Virus record (IMG/VR): IMGVR_UViG_3300043602_000277
Coordinates: 1-54,061 of that record
Direction: 5' to 3' (one strand)
From: a virus
Length of the DNA: 54,061 bases
The notes under the pieces were generated by a model that saw only the letters and a list, made by a program, of their open reading frames with translations, was not told where the DNA came from and did no database searches. Shown here piece by piece: positions 31,723 to 38,658 of the stretch (its first letter is position 1; every line of letters begins with the position of its first letter). The position numbers and the translations under genes were made by a program.

Positions 31723-33003
31723 ATGCAAAGTAATATGCTAGGAGGTTTTGACTTACAGAAGGTAATTTTGACGGGCGATATAGCACTCGATTGCTTGACG
31801 CTGGTCGAACGGTACGAAAAGAAGCAATACAGAATCCCTGATTTTCAGCGCCAGCCGCTTTTATGGCCTGACGCGCAGAGACAATCGTTTATCAGTCGAT
31901 TGCGAATCGGCCCCGCTCCAATTGGGACGATTGTACTCTTTGCCTCAGAAGATGATGCAGAACGCCATACCTATTTACTGGACGGATTGCAGCGTATTAG
32001 CACTATGTGGGAATTTTATCACAAGCCCGAGCGTTATGGCATAAGCGACAAGGATATTGCCCACCAGTTCTTACATAACGCAGAATTTCCGGTACAGCGG
32101 CGCACCTACCCGAACCAACGGGAGGCCTATGCAGACTTTCTCCGCTTGCAAGCCAATCTTCATCTCACGGCCTATGAAGAGAATTTAGGGACGCGTTCAT
32201 TACTTCCGCAGTGGTCATGGTTTAGTGGGATAGAAGATGATTTGCATAAGCGCGTGGCGCAAGTAATTGCGGGTTATGGAGTGAGGGAAAAAGATGATCG
32301 GGAGAATGCACACAACTACTTCCGCCACAATTTAGGAATGTTTTTGCGCTATGCAACCGCAAATCTAACATTGGAACCATGGCAGGTAACAGGCAAAATA
32401 AAAGCAAAAGCTGTCGAGACCAGGTTAGCGGAACTGCTTAAATCAGAATCCATGAAATTTAGTTCCGCCACAGAATCTTTAAAAGGGCTTTATCGCCGCC
32501 TCGATCTAGATTTTGCCGTGATTTTTGAAGCGTGGAAGGAGGCAAAGAAAGCAAAGGGGCTTAACGATGCGCGGCACATGGAAATTACTGTAATTCGTTT
32601 TTTACATGAATGCGGTATCTATGCACATCTCAACCGAGTCGGCCCCTATCGCTTCAAAAGTTTTGCACTGCAACTACTGAGCATCACCGAGGGACGCGGC
32701 CAGGTTCCATATAAGAAAGAAGGATCAGCAGAACGTGTCACACTTGGTTTGGGGAAGCTAGGACGTTTGTCGGACATGGCCCGTCATACCGCTGTTGAAG
32801 AGGACATACGCAATCCTGATGACAAGAGCGATAAGAGTAGTGGCAATTATCCAATCGGTCGCGGTCAAGATCGCGGTCATTTGCTTCCAAAGAGTATGTA
32901 CGGCAATGGCCCAACCGAACCGGAGCCAGCCTCATTGAATCGGTCAAAGGGAAATCGGATAACAGAGGAAGAATCATCCATAGATAATTTAGAGCCGGGG
33001 TAG
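31723..33003 (+). CDS. DUF262-HNH protein (GmrSD-like nuclease)
   Basis: The 426-residue protein has an N-terminal DUF262 domain with IPDFQR (38-43) and LDGLQR (86-91), the nucleotide-binding hallmarks of GmrS-like proteins. A helical middle follows, then a C-terminal HNH-like end (RGHLLPKS with His 386, then LNRSKGNR with Asn 406 and 411). GmrSD enzymes cut modified phage DNA, and other DUF262 proteins act in defence. A prophage-carried copy would protect the lysogen. It starts after AGGAG and is co-oriented with the ParB-like gene. GC is lower than in the structural genes, suggesting separate acquisition. Confidence 0.8.
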   Translation: MQSNMLGGFDLQKVILTGDIALDCLTLVERYEKKQYRIPDFQRQPLLWPDAQRQSFISRLRIGPAPIGTIVLFASEDDAERHTYLLDGLQRISTMWEFYHKPERYGISDKDIAHQFLHNAEFPVQRRTYPNQREAYADFLRLQANLHLTAYEENLGTRSLLPQWSWFSGIEDDLHKRVAQVIAGYGVREKDDRENAHNYFRHNLGMFLRYATANLTLEPWQVTGKIKAKAVETRLAELLKSESMKFSSATESLKGLYRRLDLDFAVIFEAWKEAKKAKGLNDARHMEITVIRFLHECGIYAHLNRVGPYRFKSFALQLLSITEGRGQVPYKKEGSAERVTLGLGKLGRLSDMARHTAVEEDIRNPDDKSDKSSGNYPIGRGQDRGHLLPKSMYGNGPTEPEPASLNRSKGNRITEEESSIDNLEPG

Positions 33004-33042
33004 GTGCACGTTCGTCGCTGCCTGTAACAGCGGCTAACATTC

Positions 33043-33073
33043 GCCGCTGGTCGTGCGCAAACACGCCAGCGGC
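33043..33073. terminator. Strong hairpin between convergent genes
   Basis: GCCGCTGG-T-CGTG-CGCAAA-CACG-CCAGCGGC is a near-perfect 12-bp stem 40 bp after the DUF262-HNH stop, between convergent transcripts. The T tract is poor, so it may be a weak terminator or a 3' end stabiliser. The rest of 33074-33171 holds nothing I can identify. Confidence 0.6.
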
Positions 33074-33171
33074 TTCTATGTATCCAACTATATCCTAAGT
33101 AGAACATATTTCCAAGTGTTTCCATTCACCCTTACCCTAGCTCCGCTACCGCACCCTACCCGTGCAGCTAC

Positions 33172-33675
33172 CTAACGCGCTAGGCGCCGGCTACGCGCCT
33201 CTCTATAGTCCGCTACAGACAACGGCCACCGCTGCCAGTAGCGCAGCCCATCCGCCGGCTGGTCGTAATCGAACAAGTTGAGTCGCCACGCCCGCCGGGC
33301 GCGATCATAGAGCCACAGGCCCGGGCCTCTACCATCCTCCTGCGCCTGGCGGCTGAAGATCATCTCCCGTAGCACGACCGACTCCGTTGACGTGATGCCC
33401 CAGCTCCGATGCCCAGCGCGGCCCCATGGCGCGGGAATGAGCAGGCGCCAGGTCACAGCGTCGATGTTGGACCAGGCGCCGTCATCATCGCGCTCGTAGG
33501 CAAGTTGGGTCAGCCGTTGGACGGCCTCGCTGAAGAGCTCGACGATGGCAGCGTCGGCGTTGCGCCGGCTGAGCGCTTCAGCCACTCGTTGGATCACGGT
33601 ATGCCGTTCCGGGGCGGCTGTGCTGATCGCTGCCTTGCGCTCAAGTTTGGCAAAGATGCCATTAGCGTTTGCCAT
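33172..33675 (-). CDS. Unknown 167-residue protein, end of the leftward early operon
   Basis: The start at 33675 (MANANGIFAKLERK) overlaps the previous gene by 14 bp. A longer upstream frame runs antisense to nothing conserved and lacks a ribosome site. The sequence is charged, with Trp- and Arg-rich blocks (GLWLYDRARRAWRLNLFDYD, then YWQRWPLSVADYREARSRR). I do not recognise a family. It is the last gene of an eight-gene leftward operon opposite the repressor-like gene. Confidence 0.6.
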   Translation of the reverse strand: MANANGIFAKLERKAAISTAAPERHTVIQRVAEALSRRNADAAIVELFSEAVQRLTQLAYERDDDGAWSNIDAVTWRLLIPAPWGRAGHRSWGITSTESVVLREMIFSRQAQEDGRGPGLWLYDRARRAWRLNLFDYDQPADGLRYWQRWPLSVADYREARSRRLAR

Positions 33676-34066
33676 AGCGCCGGAACCTCTCTTTTTGCTC
33701 GCGCTTGAGATAAGCCCATGCCAGCAGTGTGTGGGCGAAAAGGGCGCCGTCGGCTGAGACGAAAACATGCAGGGCGTACGCGCATAGCCACGCCATGGTG
33801 AAGCCGGCCAGCGCCAACAAGAGCGCCGGCACGCTGAGGAACGGAACGCCAAAGGCGAGGATGCCGATCAGCAGCACGACAACACCGGTGGCCGCGGCCA
33901 GCGGGGCGGTCGCCAGCATGAAGCCGTGAGCCCGGTCGCTGTGGGAGCTGTGGGGCATAGGTTCGGTGATCGGGGCGGGTGGCAATGCCATTGGCGGCAG
34001 GATCTCGACGCGGGGCGGGGCAGGGTCGGGGGCGACGAATCTTATGCTATTCTTCTGTTCAGGCAC
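33662..34066 (-). CDS. Membrane protein with two helices
   Basis: This 134-residue protein has a Pro-rich cytoplasmic N-terminus and two adjacent membrane segments (about residues 50-72, TAPLAAATGVVVLLIGILAF, and 75-100). A basic C-terminal end follows (LKREQKERFRRYGKR). It is in the leftward early operon. Function unknown. Membrane cargo in such operons may act in exclusion or host takeover, but nothing in the sequence shows this. Confidence 0.6.
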   Translation of the reverse strand: MPEQKNSIRFVAPDPAPPRVEILPPMALPPAPITEPMPHSSHSDRAHGFMLATAPLAAATGVVVLLIGILAFGVPFLSVPALLLALAGFTMAWLCAYALHVFVSADGALFAHTLLAWAYLKREQKERFRRYGKR

Positions 34067-34091
34067 TAGGTACAGTCCTATCTAGTGATTA

Positions 34092-34126
34092 GCCGGCGGC
34101 TGCTTCTGGCGAGGTCAGCCGCCGGC
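34092..34126 (-). promoter_or_regulatory. Perfect 11-bp stem hairpin inside the leftward operon
   Basis: GCCGGCGGCTG (34092-34102) pairs perfectly with CAGCCGCCGGC (34116-34126) around a 13-base loop. It lies between two leftward genes. No T tract follows on either strand, so it may be an RNA processing or stability element rather than a terminator. Confidence 0.6.
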
Positions 34127-34140
34127 GACTTTATTAACTT

Positions 34141-34386
34141 TTACGCGCTTTCTGGCGGCGGCAGTTTGGCGATGCGTCCGAGCCATTCCATCGCCACCCG
34201 CACGCGCTCCTGGTGATCTTCGCCGCTATGGTCTTGCCCATAGCGCCACAGGATATACCGCAGCGCCTCCGGGACTTCCGGCAGCGGCTCCGGGGCCGTC
34301 TTGCCCATGCCCATGGCGTCGATATCGGCTTGGATCGCTTTGGCGGCATCGATGGCGCGGCGCAGGGGGTCGAGTTGGTCGCTCAT
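34141..34386 (-). CDS. Unknown 81-residue early protein
   Basis: The protein has an N-terminal helix MSDQLDPLRRAIDAAKAIQ, a Pro-rich turn and a C-terminal block LRYILWRYGQDHSGEDHQ with WLGRIAKL. The start overlaps the previous stop by 4 bp, so it is in an operon with the 34383 gene. Not recognised. Confidence 0.6.
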   Translation of the reverse strand: MSDQLDPLRRAIDAAKAIQADIDAMGMGKTAPEPLPEVPEALRYILWRYGQDHSGEDHQERVRVAMEWLGRIAKLPPPESA

Positions 34387-34640
34387 GATTCGCCTCGCTC
34401 AGCTTTGGCCCATGCCTCGGCTTGTTCGCGACGATACTTGTAATCGTCCCACGCTAGGTTGCCTTCGTCGGCCTCATCCCTTTGTACGCGCACTTCGTCA
34501 ACTGCGGCGGCAATGATGAGGTCTACAATCTGCTCGACCTCCATATCGTTGTCAGAGTCCCAACCAATATCGTTTTTCCTGGCGAGTAAGCGGAAGTAAT
34601 GGACGAGTAGCCGTTTGGCTGCGTTGGCGTTATTAGCCAT
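34383..34640 (-). CDS. Unknown 85-residue early protein
   Basis: A helical, charged protein (NAAKRLLVHYFRLLARK, then MEVEQIVDLIIAAAVDEVR) that starts after an AGGAG-type site. Its stop overlaps the next start. Not recognised. Position suggests an early or host-interaction role. Confidence 0.58.
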   Translation of the reverse strand: MANNANAAKRLLVHYFRLLARKNDIGWDSDNDMEVEQIVDLIIAAAVDEVRVQRDEADEGNLAWDDYKYRREQAEAWAKAERGES

Positions 34641-34687
34641 GGTGTTTCTCCTGGGCGGATTAGCCGCCGCCCCGGCAGTAGTTTGGC

Positions 34688-35383
34688 TCAGGCGTGAACG
34701 CCGTTGCGGGCGTGCTTGAGTTCCGCTTCGAGCTGCCGGATCAGCAGCGTGGCCTCATCGGGCGTCAGCTCTTTGCAGCTGGTGGCGGCGCCGTTCGTGA
34801 CCTCACTGACGAGCTGCGGTCGTTCGGCGTCCCAACGCTTGCCGTGAACGTCTACGCCTAGCACGTTGAGGCGCGTCATTTGAGCAGGGGAGAGGCGGTT
34901 CGGCTTGGCCGTGACGGGGGCGTTGGGCTCCCACAGCGCTTCGTCGGCGCTGCGGATCTCGCCCGTTTCGGGGTCGAGCGTGATGTCGAGGCCGTCGTCG
35001 TCGTCGTCCAGGCCAGACGGTTCCTCGGCCTGGGCCGCGTTGACTGTGGGCTTGGGCTGGGCGGGCGGTATTTCGGGCTTGACCCTGATTGCATCTTCCA
35101 TCTTGCCAAAGGCGCGTACCTTGGTGGCATGAATGACAATTTGCTTGCCTACCCAATCATCCGTGTCCATGCCGTGAAGATCGGCAATGATCATGCAGTT
35201 CGTTCGATTCAAGACTAACCCCTTCGCCGCATTTGTGAACCATGCGACTGGTTTGGTCACGGTCTTATTGTCGTGCGATTGCATATCCTCTAAGGTCACG
35301 CTGCGAATGGTTAAGATGAATGACTTGCCATTCAAGTCAGCGGAGGCTATAAAGCGAGTTGGAAACAGGTCGGCGACCTTCAT
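34688..35383 (-). CDS. Phage DNA-metabolism protein (OB-fold-like N-terminus, RecT/Erf-associated C-terminus)
   Basis: The 231-residue protein opens with VADLFPTRFIASADLNGK and continues WFTNAAKGLVLNRTNC, MDTDDWVGKQIVIHAT and MEDAIRVKPEIPP. That pattern is seen in a widespread phage family encoded near recombination genes. After an acidic linker, the C-terminal part (QMTRLNVLGVDVHGKRWDAER, then LTPDEATLLIRQLEAELK) resembles helical tails found behind recombination and nuclease proteins. Single-strand DNA binding is likely but inferred. It is the largest gene of the leftward early operon. Confidence 0.6.
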   Translation of the reverse strand: MKVADLFPTRFIASADLNGKSFILTIRSVTLEDMQSHDNKTVTKPVAWFTNAAKGLVLNRTNCMIIADLHGMDTDDWVGKQIVIHATKVRAFGKMEDAIRVKPEIPPAQPKPTVNAAQAEEPSGLDDDDDGLDITLDPETGEIRSADEALWEPNAPVTAKPNRLSPAQMTRLNVLGVDVHGKRWDAERPQLVSEVTNGAATSCKELTPDEATLLIRQLEAELKHARNGVHA

Positions 35384-35425
35384 GGTTTGCTCCTGCGCGT
35401 GTACGATGCGCGCCCCCGATAAGAA

Positions 35426-35653
35426 TCAGCCTTGTTGCTTAGCGAGAATGGCTTCGCACTTTTTGCAGTAGTGGCCATGTTGCAGCGGCCCGACCAGCAT
35501 CGGTGCAATGTCATCGGCGGCGGCCACCTTGCCACAGAGGGCGGTACGAGTCCCATATTCGGGGTACTCATGGATGCCAACGAAGAGATGTACCTGCGTT
35601 GACGAGCCGTCTGCTTGGCGGTTGCGCCAGAACTTACGATACGAGCGCCACAT
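35426..35653 (-). CDS. Small Cys-containing early protein
   Basis: The 75-residue protein starts at ATG 35653 (MWRSYRKFWRNRQ), just after the previous stop. It has an internal Cys (TALCGKVAAAD) and a C-terminal HYCKKCEAIL that may bind zinc. The longer frame to 35698 overlaps the upstream gene. Not recognised. Confidence 0.58.
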   Translation of the reverse strand: MWRSYRKFWRNRQADGSSTQVHLFVGIHEYPEYGTRTALCGKVAAADDIAPMLVGPLQHGHYCKKCEAILAKQQG

Positions 35654-35655
35654 GC

Positions 35656-36093
35656 TTACTTGCGTCGCCACCAATTGACCTTTTGCGCTTTGGCCCACGC
35701 GTCGTTATGGCCGCGGATATATGCGTCATGCGCCAGGGTGCAGCCGCGGGGCGGATTGTAACAACCGGCGGCTTGGTCGCCCATTCCAGCCAGATAGGCA
35801 TCTTCGATGGGATCGCTTTTGTCGAACAAGCCCGCGCTATCCTCATACTCATCCGCTTCCGCCGCCTCATCGATGACGTTCTGCAGCGGCTCCAGGCGGC
35901 TCGTGCACCCCGATTCCAAATCGGTCACATACCCGCGATCTTCCAGCCACACGATGAGGTCAGCCGGCAGCGGCAACTCCTGTCCGGTTTCACGCCGCCA
36001 GTCGAGCAGCTCGGCCAAGCGGGTGTCGATGTGGACCATGGGTGGCTGCGACGCTATCATTTTACCGACGGCAAAGACATAGGTAGTCGCCAT
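35656..36093 (-). CDS. Unknown 145-residue acidic early protein
   Basis: Features seen are LAELLDWRRETGQELPLPADL, an acidic middle (NVIDEAAEADEYEDSAG), two Cys around GCYNPPRGC and a basic Trp-rich end (KVNWWRRK). It is second in the leftward operon, 2 bp after the first gene. No family recognised. Confidence 0.6.
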   Translation of the reverse strand: MATTYVFAVGKMIASQPPMVHIDTRLAELLDWRRETGQELPLPADLIVWLEDRGYVTDLESGCTSRLEPLQNVIDEAAEADEYEDSAGLFDKSDPIEDAYLAGMGDQAAGCYNPPRGCTLAHDAYIRGHNDAWAKAQKVNWWRRK

Positions 36094-36095
36094 GA

Positions 36096-36284
36096 TTATA
36101 GCCCCTGTGCTTCGAGGTAGGTTCCCATGTTGGGCAGCTTGGTGCCGGCGGCCTGTGCGGCCTTGCGGTCGGCGGCGTACGCCTTGAGGGCCGCGTCATA
36201 TTTGGCCTGGCGCTCGCGTGCCGGCGCATTGCGGCGCCGTGATGCGATTTGCTTCTGGGTCTTGACTGACATAGAATTTGTCAT
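36096..36284 (-). CDS. Small basic first protein of the leftward operon
   Basis: The 62-residue protein starts at ATG 36284 (MTNSMSVKTQKQIASRRR) about 100 bp downstream of the leftward promoter. It is Lys/Arg/Ala-rich (RERQAKYDAALKAYAADRK) and probably helical, with nucleic-acid-binding composition. As the first leftward early gene it may be an antiterminator or regulator, but no motif shows this. Confidence 0.55.
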   Translation of the reverse strand: MTNSMSVKTQKQIASRRRNAPARERQAKYDAALKAYAADRKAAQAAGTKLPNMGTYLEAQGL

Positions 36285-36393
36285 TGTTGAAACCTTTCTT
36301 GGAAGAGACAGGATTGAGACCGTGAGGCGGGCCGTTACGAGCGGCTGCGCCTCTTTTCTATTGGCTTGCGCCCTTGCGCTTGCCTGTGAATCC

Positions 36394-36422
36394 AGTTTAT
36401 CACACTTTAATTCAATAGTCAA
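36394..36422 (-). promoter_or_regulatory. Leftward early promoter with operator box
   Basis: On the minus strand TTGACT (36422-36417), a 17-bp spacer and TAAACT (36399-36394) form a good promoter. AGTGTGATA covers the spacer end and the -10, the same box as in the rightward promoter 60 bp away. It should drive the 36284-33172 operon. The leader (36285-36393) carries no gene. Confidence 0.78.
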
Positions 36423-36455
36423 GAAATAAAGTTGAGTTTAATGACAATCTTCGTG

Positions 36456-36485
36456 TTGACTTCTTTACTTGTAGTGTGATATGCT
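36456..36485 (+). promoter_or_regulatory. Rightward promoter with matching operator box
   Basis: TTGACT (36456-36461), an 18-bp spacer and TATGCT (36480-36485) form the promoter of the repressor-like gene. AGTGTGATA overlaps the -10 just as in the leftward promoter, suggesting that one regulator binds both. An AAGGAGA ribosome site follows almost at the expected start point, so the leader is very short. Confidence 0.78.
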
Positions 36486-36505
36486 AATCGGGAAAGGAGA
36501 TTGCA

Positions 36506-36775
36506 ATGGGGAAACTTAGACTTGATGAGCGCCGGCTAAAGGTGCTCATGGCAATGAACGGGATCGACACACTGCCGCAGCTCGCATCGGCGGCAAATAT
36601 GCACTACAACTCTGTATACAAAATGGTGAATACGGGGCGGTTTTCGATTGACTCAATCGAGGCGCTCGCCAATGTACTTGGCTGCAACCCCATCGATCTC
36701 GTCACGACGGAAGGGTATCCTGACCCAAAATCGGTACCCCTGGTCATCCGTGGACAGGAACTGGCAACGGCGTAG
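36506..36775 (+). CDS. Cro/CI-type helix-turn-helix regulator
   Basis: The 89-residue protein has an XRE-like DNA-binding domain (VLMAMNGIDTLPQLASAANM, HYNSVYKMVNTGRFSIDSIE, ALANVLGCNPIDLV) and only a short tail. It has no LexA-like peptidase domain, so it is a Cro-type or minimal repressor. It is transcribed away from the leftward early operon across paired promoters with a shared box, the usual lysis-lysogeny switch layout. Whether it acts as repressor or Cro cannot be told from sequence. Confidence 0.8.
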   Translation: MGKLRLDERRLKVLMAMNGIDTLPQLASAANMHYNSVYKMVNTGRFSIDSIEALANVLGCNPIDLVTTEGYPDPKSVPLVIRGQELATA

Positions 36776-36794
36776 CCGTTGGTTAGTTGGTGGC

Positions 36795-36897
36795 CGGGGC
36801 CGGACGCGAAAAAGCGCCCAGCCCCGAAAGGATGAACGCTTTGTCTTACTTCTGCAATCAGCAGCGGATAGTTTGGCGACCGTGCGCCGCTGATTGC
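36795..36897 (+). other. Two hairpins between regulator and attP
   Basis: CGGGGC...CGC-GAAAAA...GCG...GCCCCG (36795-36826) and GCAATCAG (36854-36861) pairing with CTGATTGC (36890-36897). Neither has a T tract. They may protect or terminate the regulator mRNA or belong to the integrase arm sites. Nothing coding is seen in 36776-36930. Confidence 0.5.
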
Positions 36898-36930
36898 CTG
36901 CTCATTAACAACTGAACAGATTTGTTACAG

Positions 36931-36973
36931 TGACCCCCCAGGGATTCGAACCCTGAACCCAATGATTAAGAGT
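36931..36973 (-). other. Candidate attP core: 3' half of tRNA-Lys (CTT)
   Basis: The minus strand reads as a tRNA from the anticodon loop CTCTTAA (anticodon CTT, Lys) through the variable loop GGGTT, the perfect T-arm CAGGG-TTCGAAT-CCCTG and an acceptor strand GGGGGTC plus A. Upstream of the anticodon loop the pairing is lost, so it is not a complete gene. Identity to the 3' half of a host tRNA, right beside the integrase, is the standard form of an attP that restores the tRNA after integration. Confidence 0.85.
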
Positions 36974-37021
36974 TCTGTATAGTGGGTTGAGGTAAAACCG
37001 CGCTTAATTCAATAACAAAAA

Positions 37022-37067
37022 GAGCCACTGTGACTAATCTGTAGTTAGTCACAGTGGCTCTTTTTTT
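37022..37067. terminator. Bidirectional intrinsic terminator between attP and integrase
   Basis: A perfect 16-bp stem GAGCCACTGTGACTAA / TTAGTCACAGTGGCTC (37022-37037 with 37045-37060) has an A tract before it and seven T after it. It would stop transcripts from both sides, ending integrase transcription just before attP. Confidence 0.9.
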
Positions 37068-37076
37068 GGTGAAAAA

Positions 37077-38018
37077 TCAACCACCGACACGCCGGCGCAC
37101 TTCTTGATATTCGCGGCGGATGCCTTCCGGCAGCCAGTGGGCATAGAAGCGGCGCGTGAACTCTTCACTGGCATGGCCCATTGTGTCGCTGACGGCGGAT
37201 AGTTGCATTCCATTGTTGAGAAAGAGCATGGCATAACCGTGGCGGAAACGGTGCGGATTCTGGTAGGGCAATCCTGCTTCATGGCAGCGCCGGTGCAGCA
37301 TCTGGCGCACGCCGTTTCCGCTGAGCGCAGCCCTGGCGCCGCCGATGCCATTGTTGGAGACAAAAAGCGGATTGCCGGGAATGTTTTGGCCGTCGTGCGT
37401 TAAGGGCCGTTTCATCAGGTAGGCGCGGATCATGGGGCCTAGATCGGCGCCACAGGGGACAAGCCTGCCTTCGCCGCCTTTGCCGGTTTGCACCGTCACC
37501 TGCTGGCGAATGACGTCAACATCCGGCTGTTTGAGATCGGTCAGTTCGGAAATCCGCAATCCACACCAAAAGAGCAGATAGATGATGCAGCGATCGCGAC
37601 ATTCAACCCAGGTGTGTTCGCCTATCGAAGCCGTGAGCCGCTGGTACTGGGCCAAGCTCACATAGGGTCGCACTCCATTTGGTAAGCCGGGCGCTTCCAG
37701 ATCAGCCATTGGCGACGCCGGCAGACACTTCACCCGCTTGACGAGATAGTTATACCAGACCCGCAGACTCCGATAACGACCCGCCACCGTGTATGGACTA
37801 TAGCCGGCCTCCTGTTCATGGACGATGAACGCCTCAATCGTTTCGGGTTCGCCCATATCCAACCGGCTTTGCATTGGATCGGCTAACCAGTCGAGGTAGC
37901 GGTTGAGGTGTTGCTCATAGGAGATCAGTGTGTTCGGTGAGCGATTGAGCGCACGCTTCGTTTGCAGGAACCGTGCAACCCAGCTCGACCATAGTTCGAC
38001 ATCTGCGCGTGTTGCCAT
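37077..38018 (-). CDS. int: Tyrosine integrase
   Basis: The 313-residue protein has a SAM-like N-terminal core-binding domain (residues about 10-100, LNRSPNTLISYEQHLNRYLDW) and a C-terminal catalytic domain. The active-site set is complete: Arg155 (GLRISEL), Lys180, His256 and Arg259 (HRFRH), His282 (MGH) and Tyr292 (FYAHW). It should recombine attP with a host tRNA-Lys gene. It is leftward, with attP directly downstream of its stop beyond a terminator. No excisionase is obvious. One of the small early proteins could serve. Confidence 0.95.
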   Translation of the reverse strand: MATRADVELWSSWVARFLQTKRALNRSPNTLISYEQHLNRYLDWLADPMQSRLDMGEPETIEAFIVHEQEAGYSPYTVAGRYRSLRVWYNYLVKRVKCLPASPMADLEAPGLPNGVRPYVSLAQYQRLTASIGEHTWVECRDRCIIYLLFWCGLRISELTDLKQPDVDVIRQQVTVQTGKGGEGRLVPCGADLGPMIRAYLMKRPLTHDGQNIPGNPLFVSNNGIGGARAALSGNGVRQMLHRRCHEAGLPYQNPHRFRHGYAMLFLNNGMQLSAVSDTMGHASEEFTRRFYAHWLPEGIRREYQEVRRRVGG

Positions 38019-38247
38019 ATCACGATGCCTTTCTGAATACAGAGAGGGATTCGCCCAGCGGGATCAGGGCTTATCGCGCGAGACGTCCAAAGTTCTATCT
38101 GGGTGTGCTAACGCGAAACTTCCCGCTGCCGGCGCATATTTGCGCCAGGGCGGGAAGCTACGCATCGGTCATTCGTTTGTTGCCGGGGCTCTCCAGCAGC
38201 CGGCAATCAATCATGAGCTCCCATAGGGTAGCAAGGAATTTATCGCT
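38019..38247. promoter_or_regulatory. Divergent region with two compact hairpins
   Basis: This 229-bp gap between the integrase start and the rightward replication genes contains CTTCCCGC-TGCC-GGCGCA-TATT-TGCGCC-AGG-GCGGGAAG (38119-38157) and TTGCCGG...CCGGCAA (38180-38206). The first is a two-tier stem with an internal loop. Promoters for both directions must lie here, but I see no convincing -10/-35 pair. A structured leader for the rightward transcript is possible. Confidence 0.6.
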
Positions 38248-38658
38248 ATGTCTATAGCTGAACCAAATACCGCAACACAAATCGTCGGCAGAAACGGCGA
38301 CCACTCATCACCGCCACCATCAAAACCTAGGCAAAAGCCGCGAGGCCGCTACAAACCAAGACTCGCCACCAATATCAAGGTGACGATGGAGGAAGTCGTG
38401 GCAAAGTCTACTTCAGCGCGCCGGTGGATGGGGTTAATTTTGGATTGGATCGAGGAGGAACGCAGGGTCACCAAAGCCGATATTGAGGCTCTGGTTGATG
38501 TTGCGCCGATTACGGCGATTGCCAACGGCATGTACCATGACCGGCTGATCCGCTTGGGCGAGCTGGATCACCACATGGCGCGGCTGGCGCTGGAAGTGAC
38601 GGCCATCGAGACGGAGCTAAGGGATGCGTTGGAGCATTCGCGGGCGGCAGCGCCATGA
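38248..38658 (+). CDS. Unknown 136-residue protein, first of the replication region
   Basis: It has a basic, Pro-rich disordered N-terminus (SSPPPSKPRQKPRGRYKPR) and a helical remainder with ARRWMGLILDWIEEERRVTKA and LGELDHHMARLALEVTAIE. The stop overlaps the next start by 4 bp. Not recognised. Its place directly before the origin-containing gene suggests a replication or regulatory partner. Confidence 0.6.
   Translation: MSIAEPNTATQIVGRNGDHSSPPPSKPRQKPRGRYKPRLATNIKVTMEEVVAKSTSARRWMGLILDWIEEERRVTKADIEALVDVAPITAIANGMYHDRLIRLGELDHHMARLALEVTAIETELRDALEHSRAAAP

Noticed and set aside
36931-36973. A functional phage tRNA gene
   Set aside because: Only the 3' half is present; the anticodon stem and the D-arm/acceptor 5' strand do not form. 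It is an attachment site.
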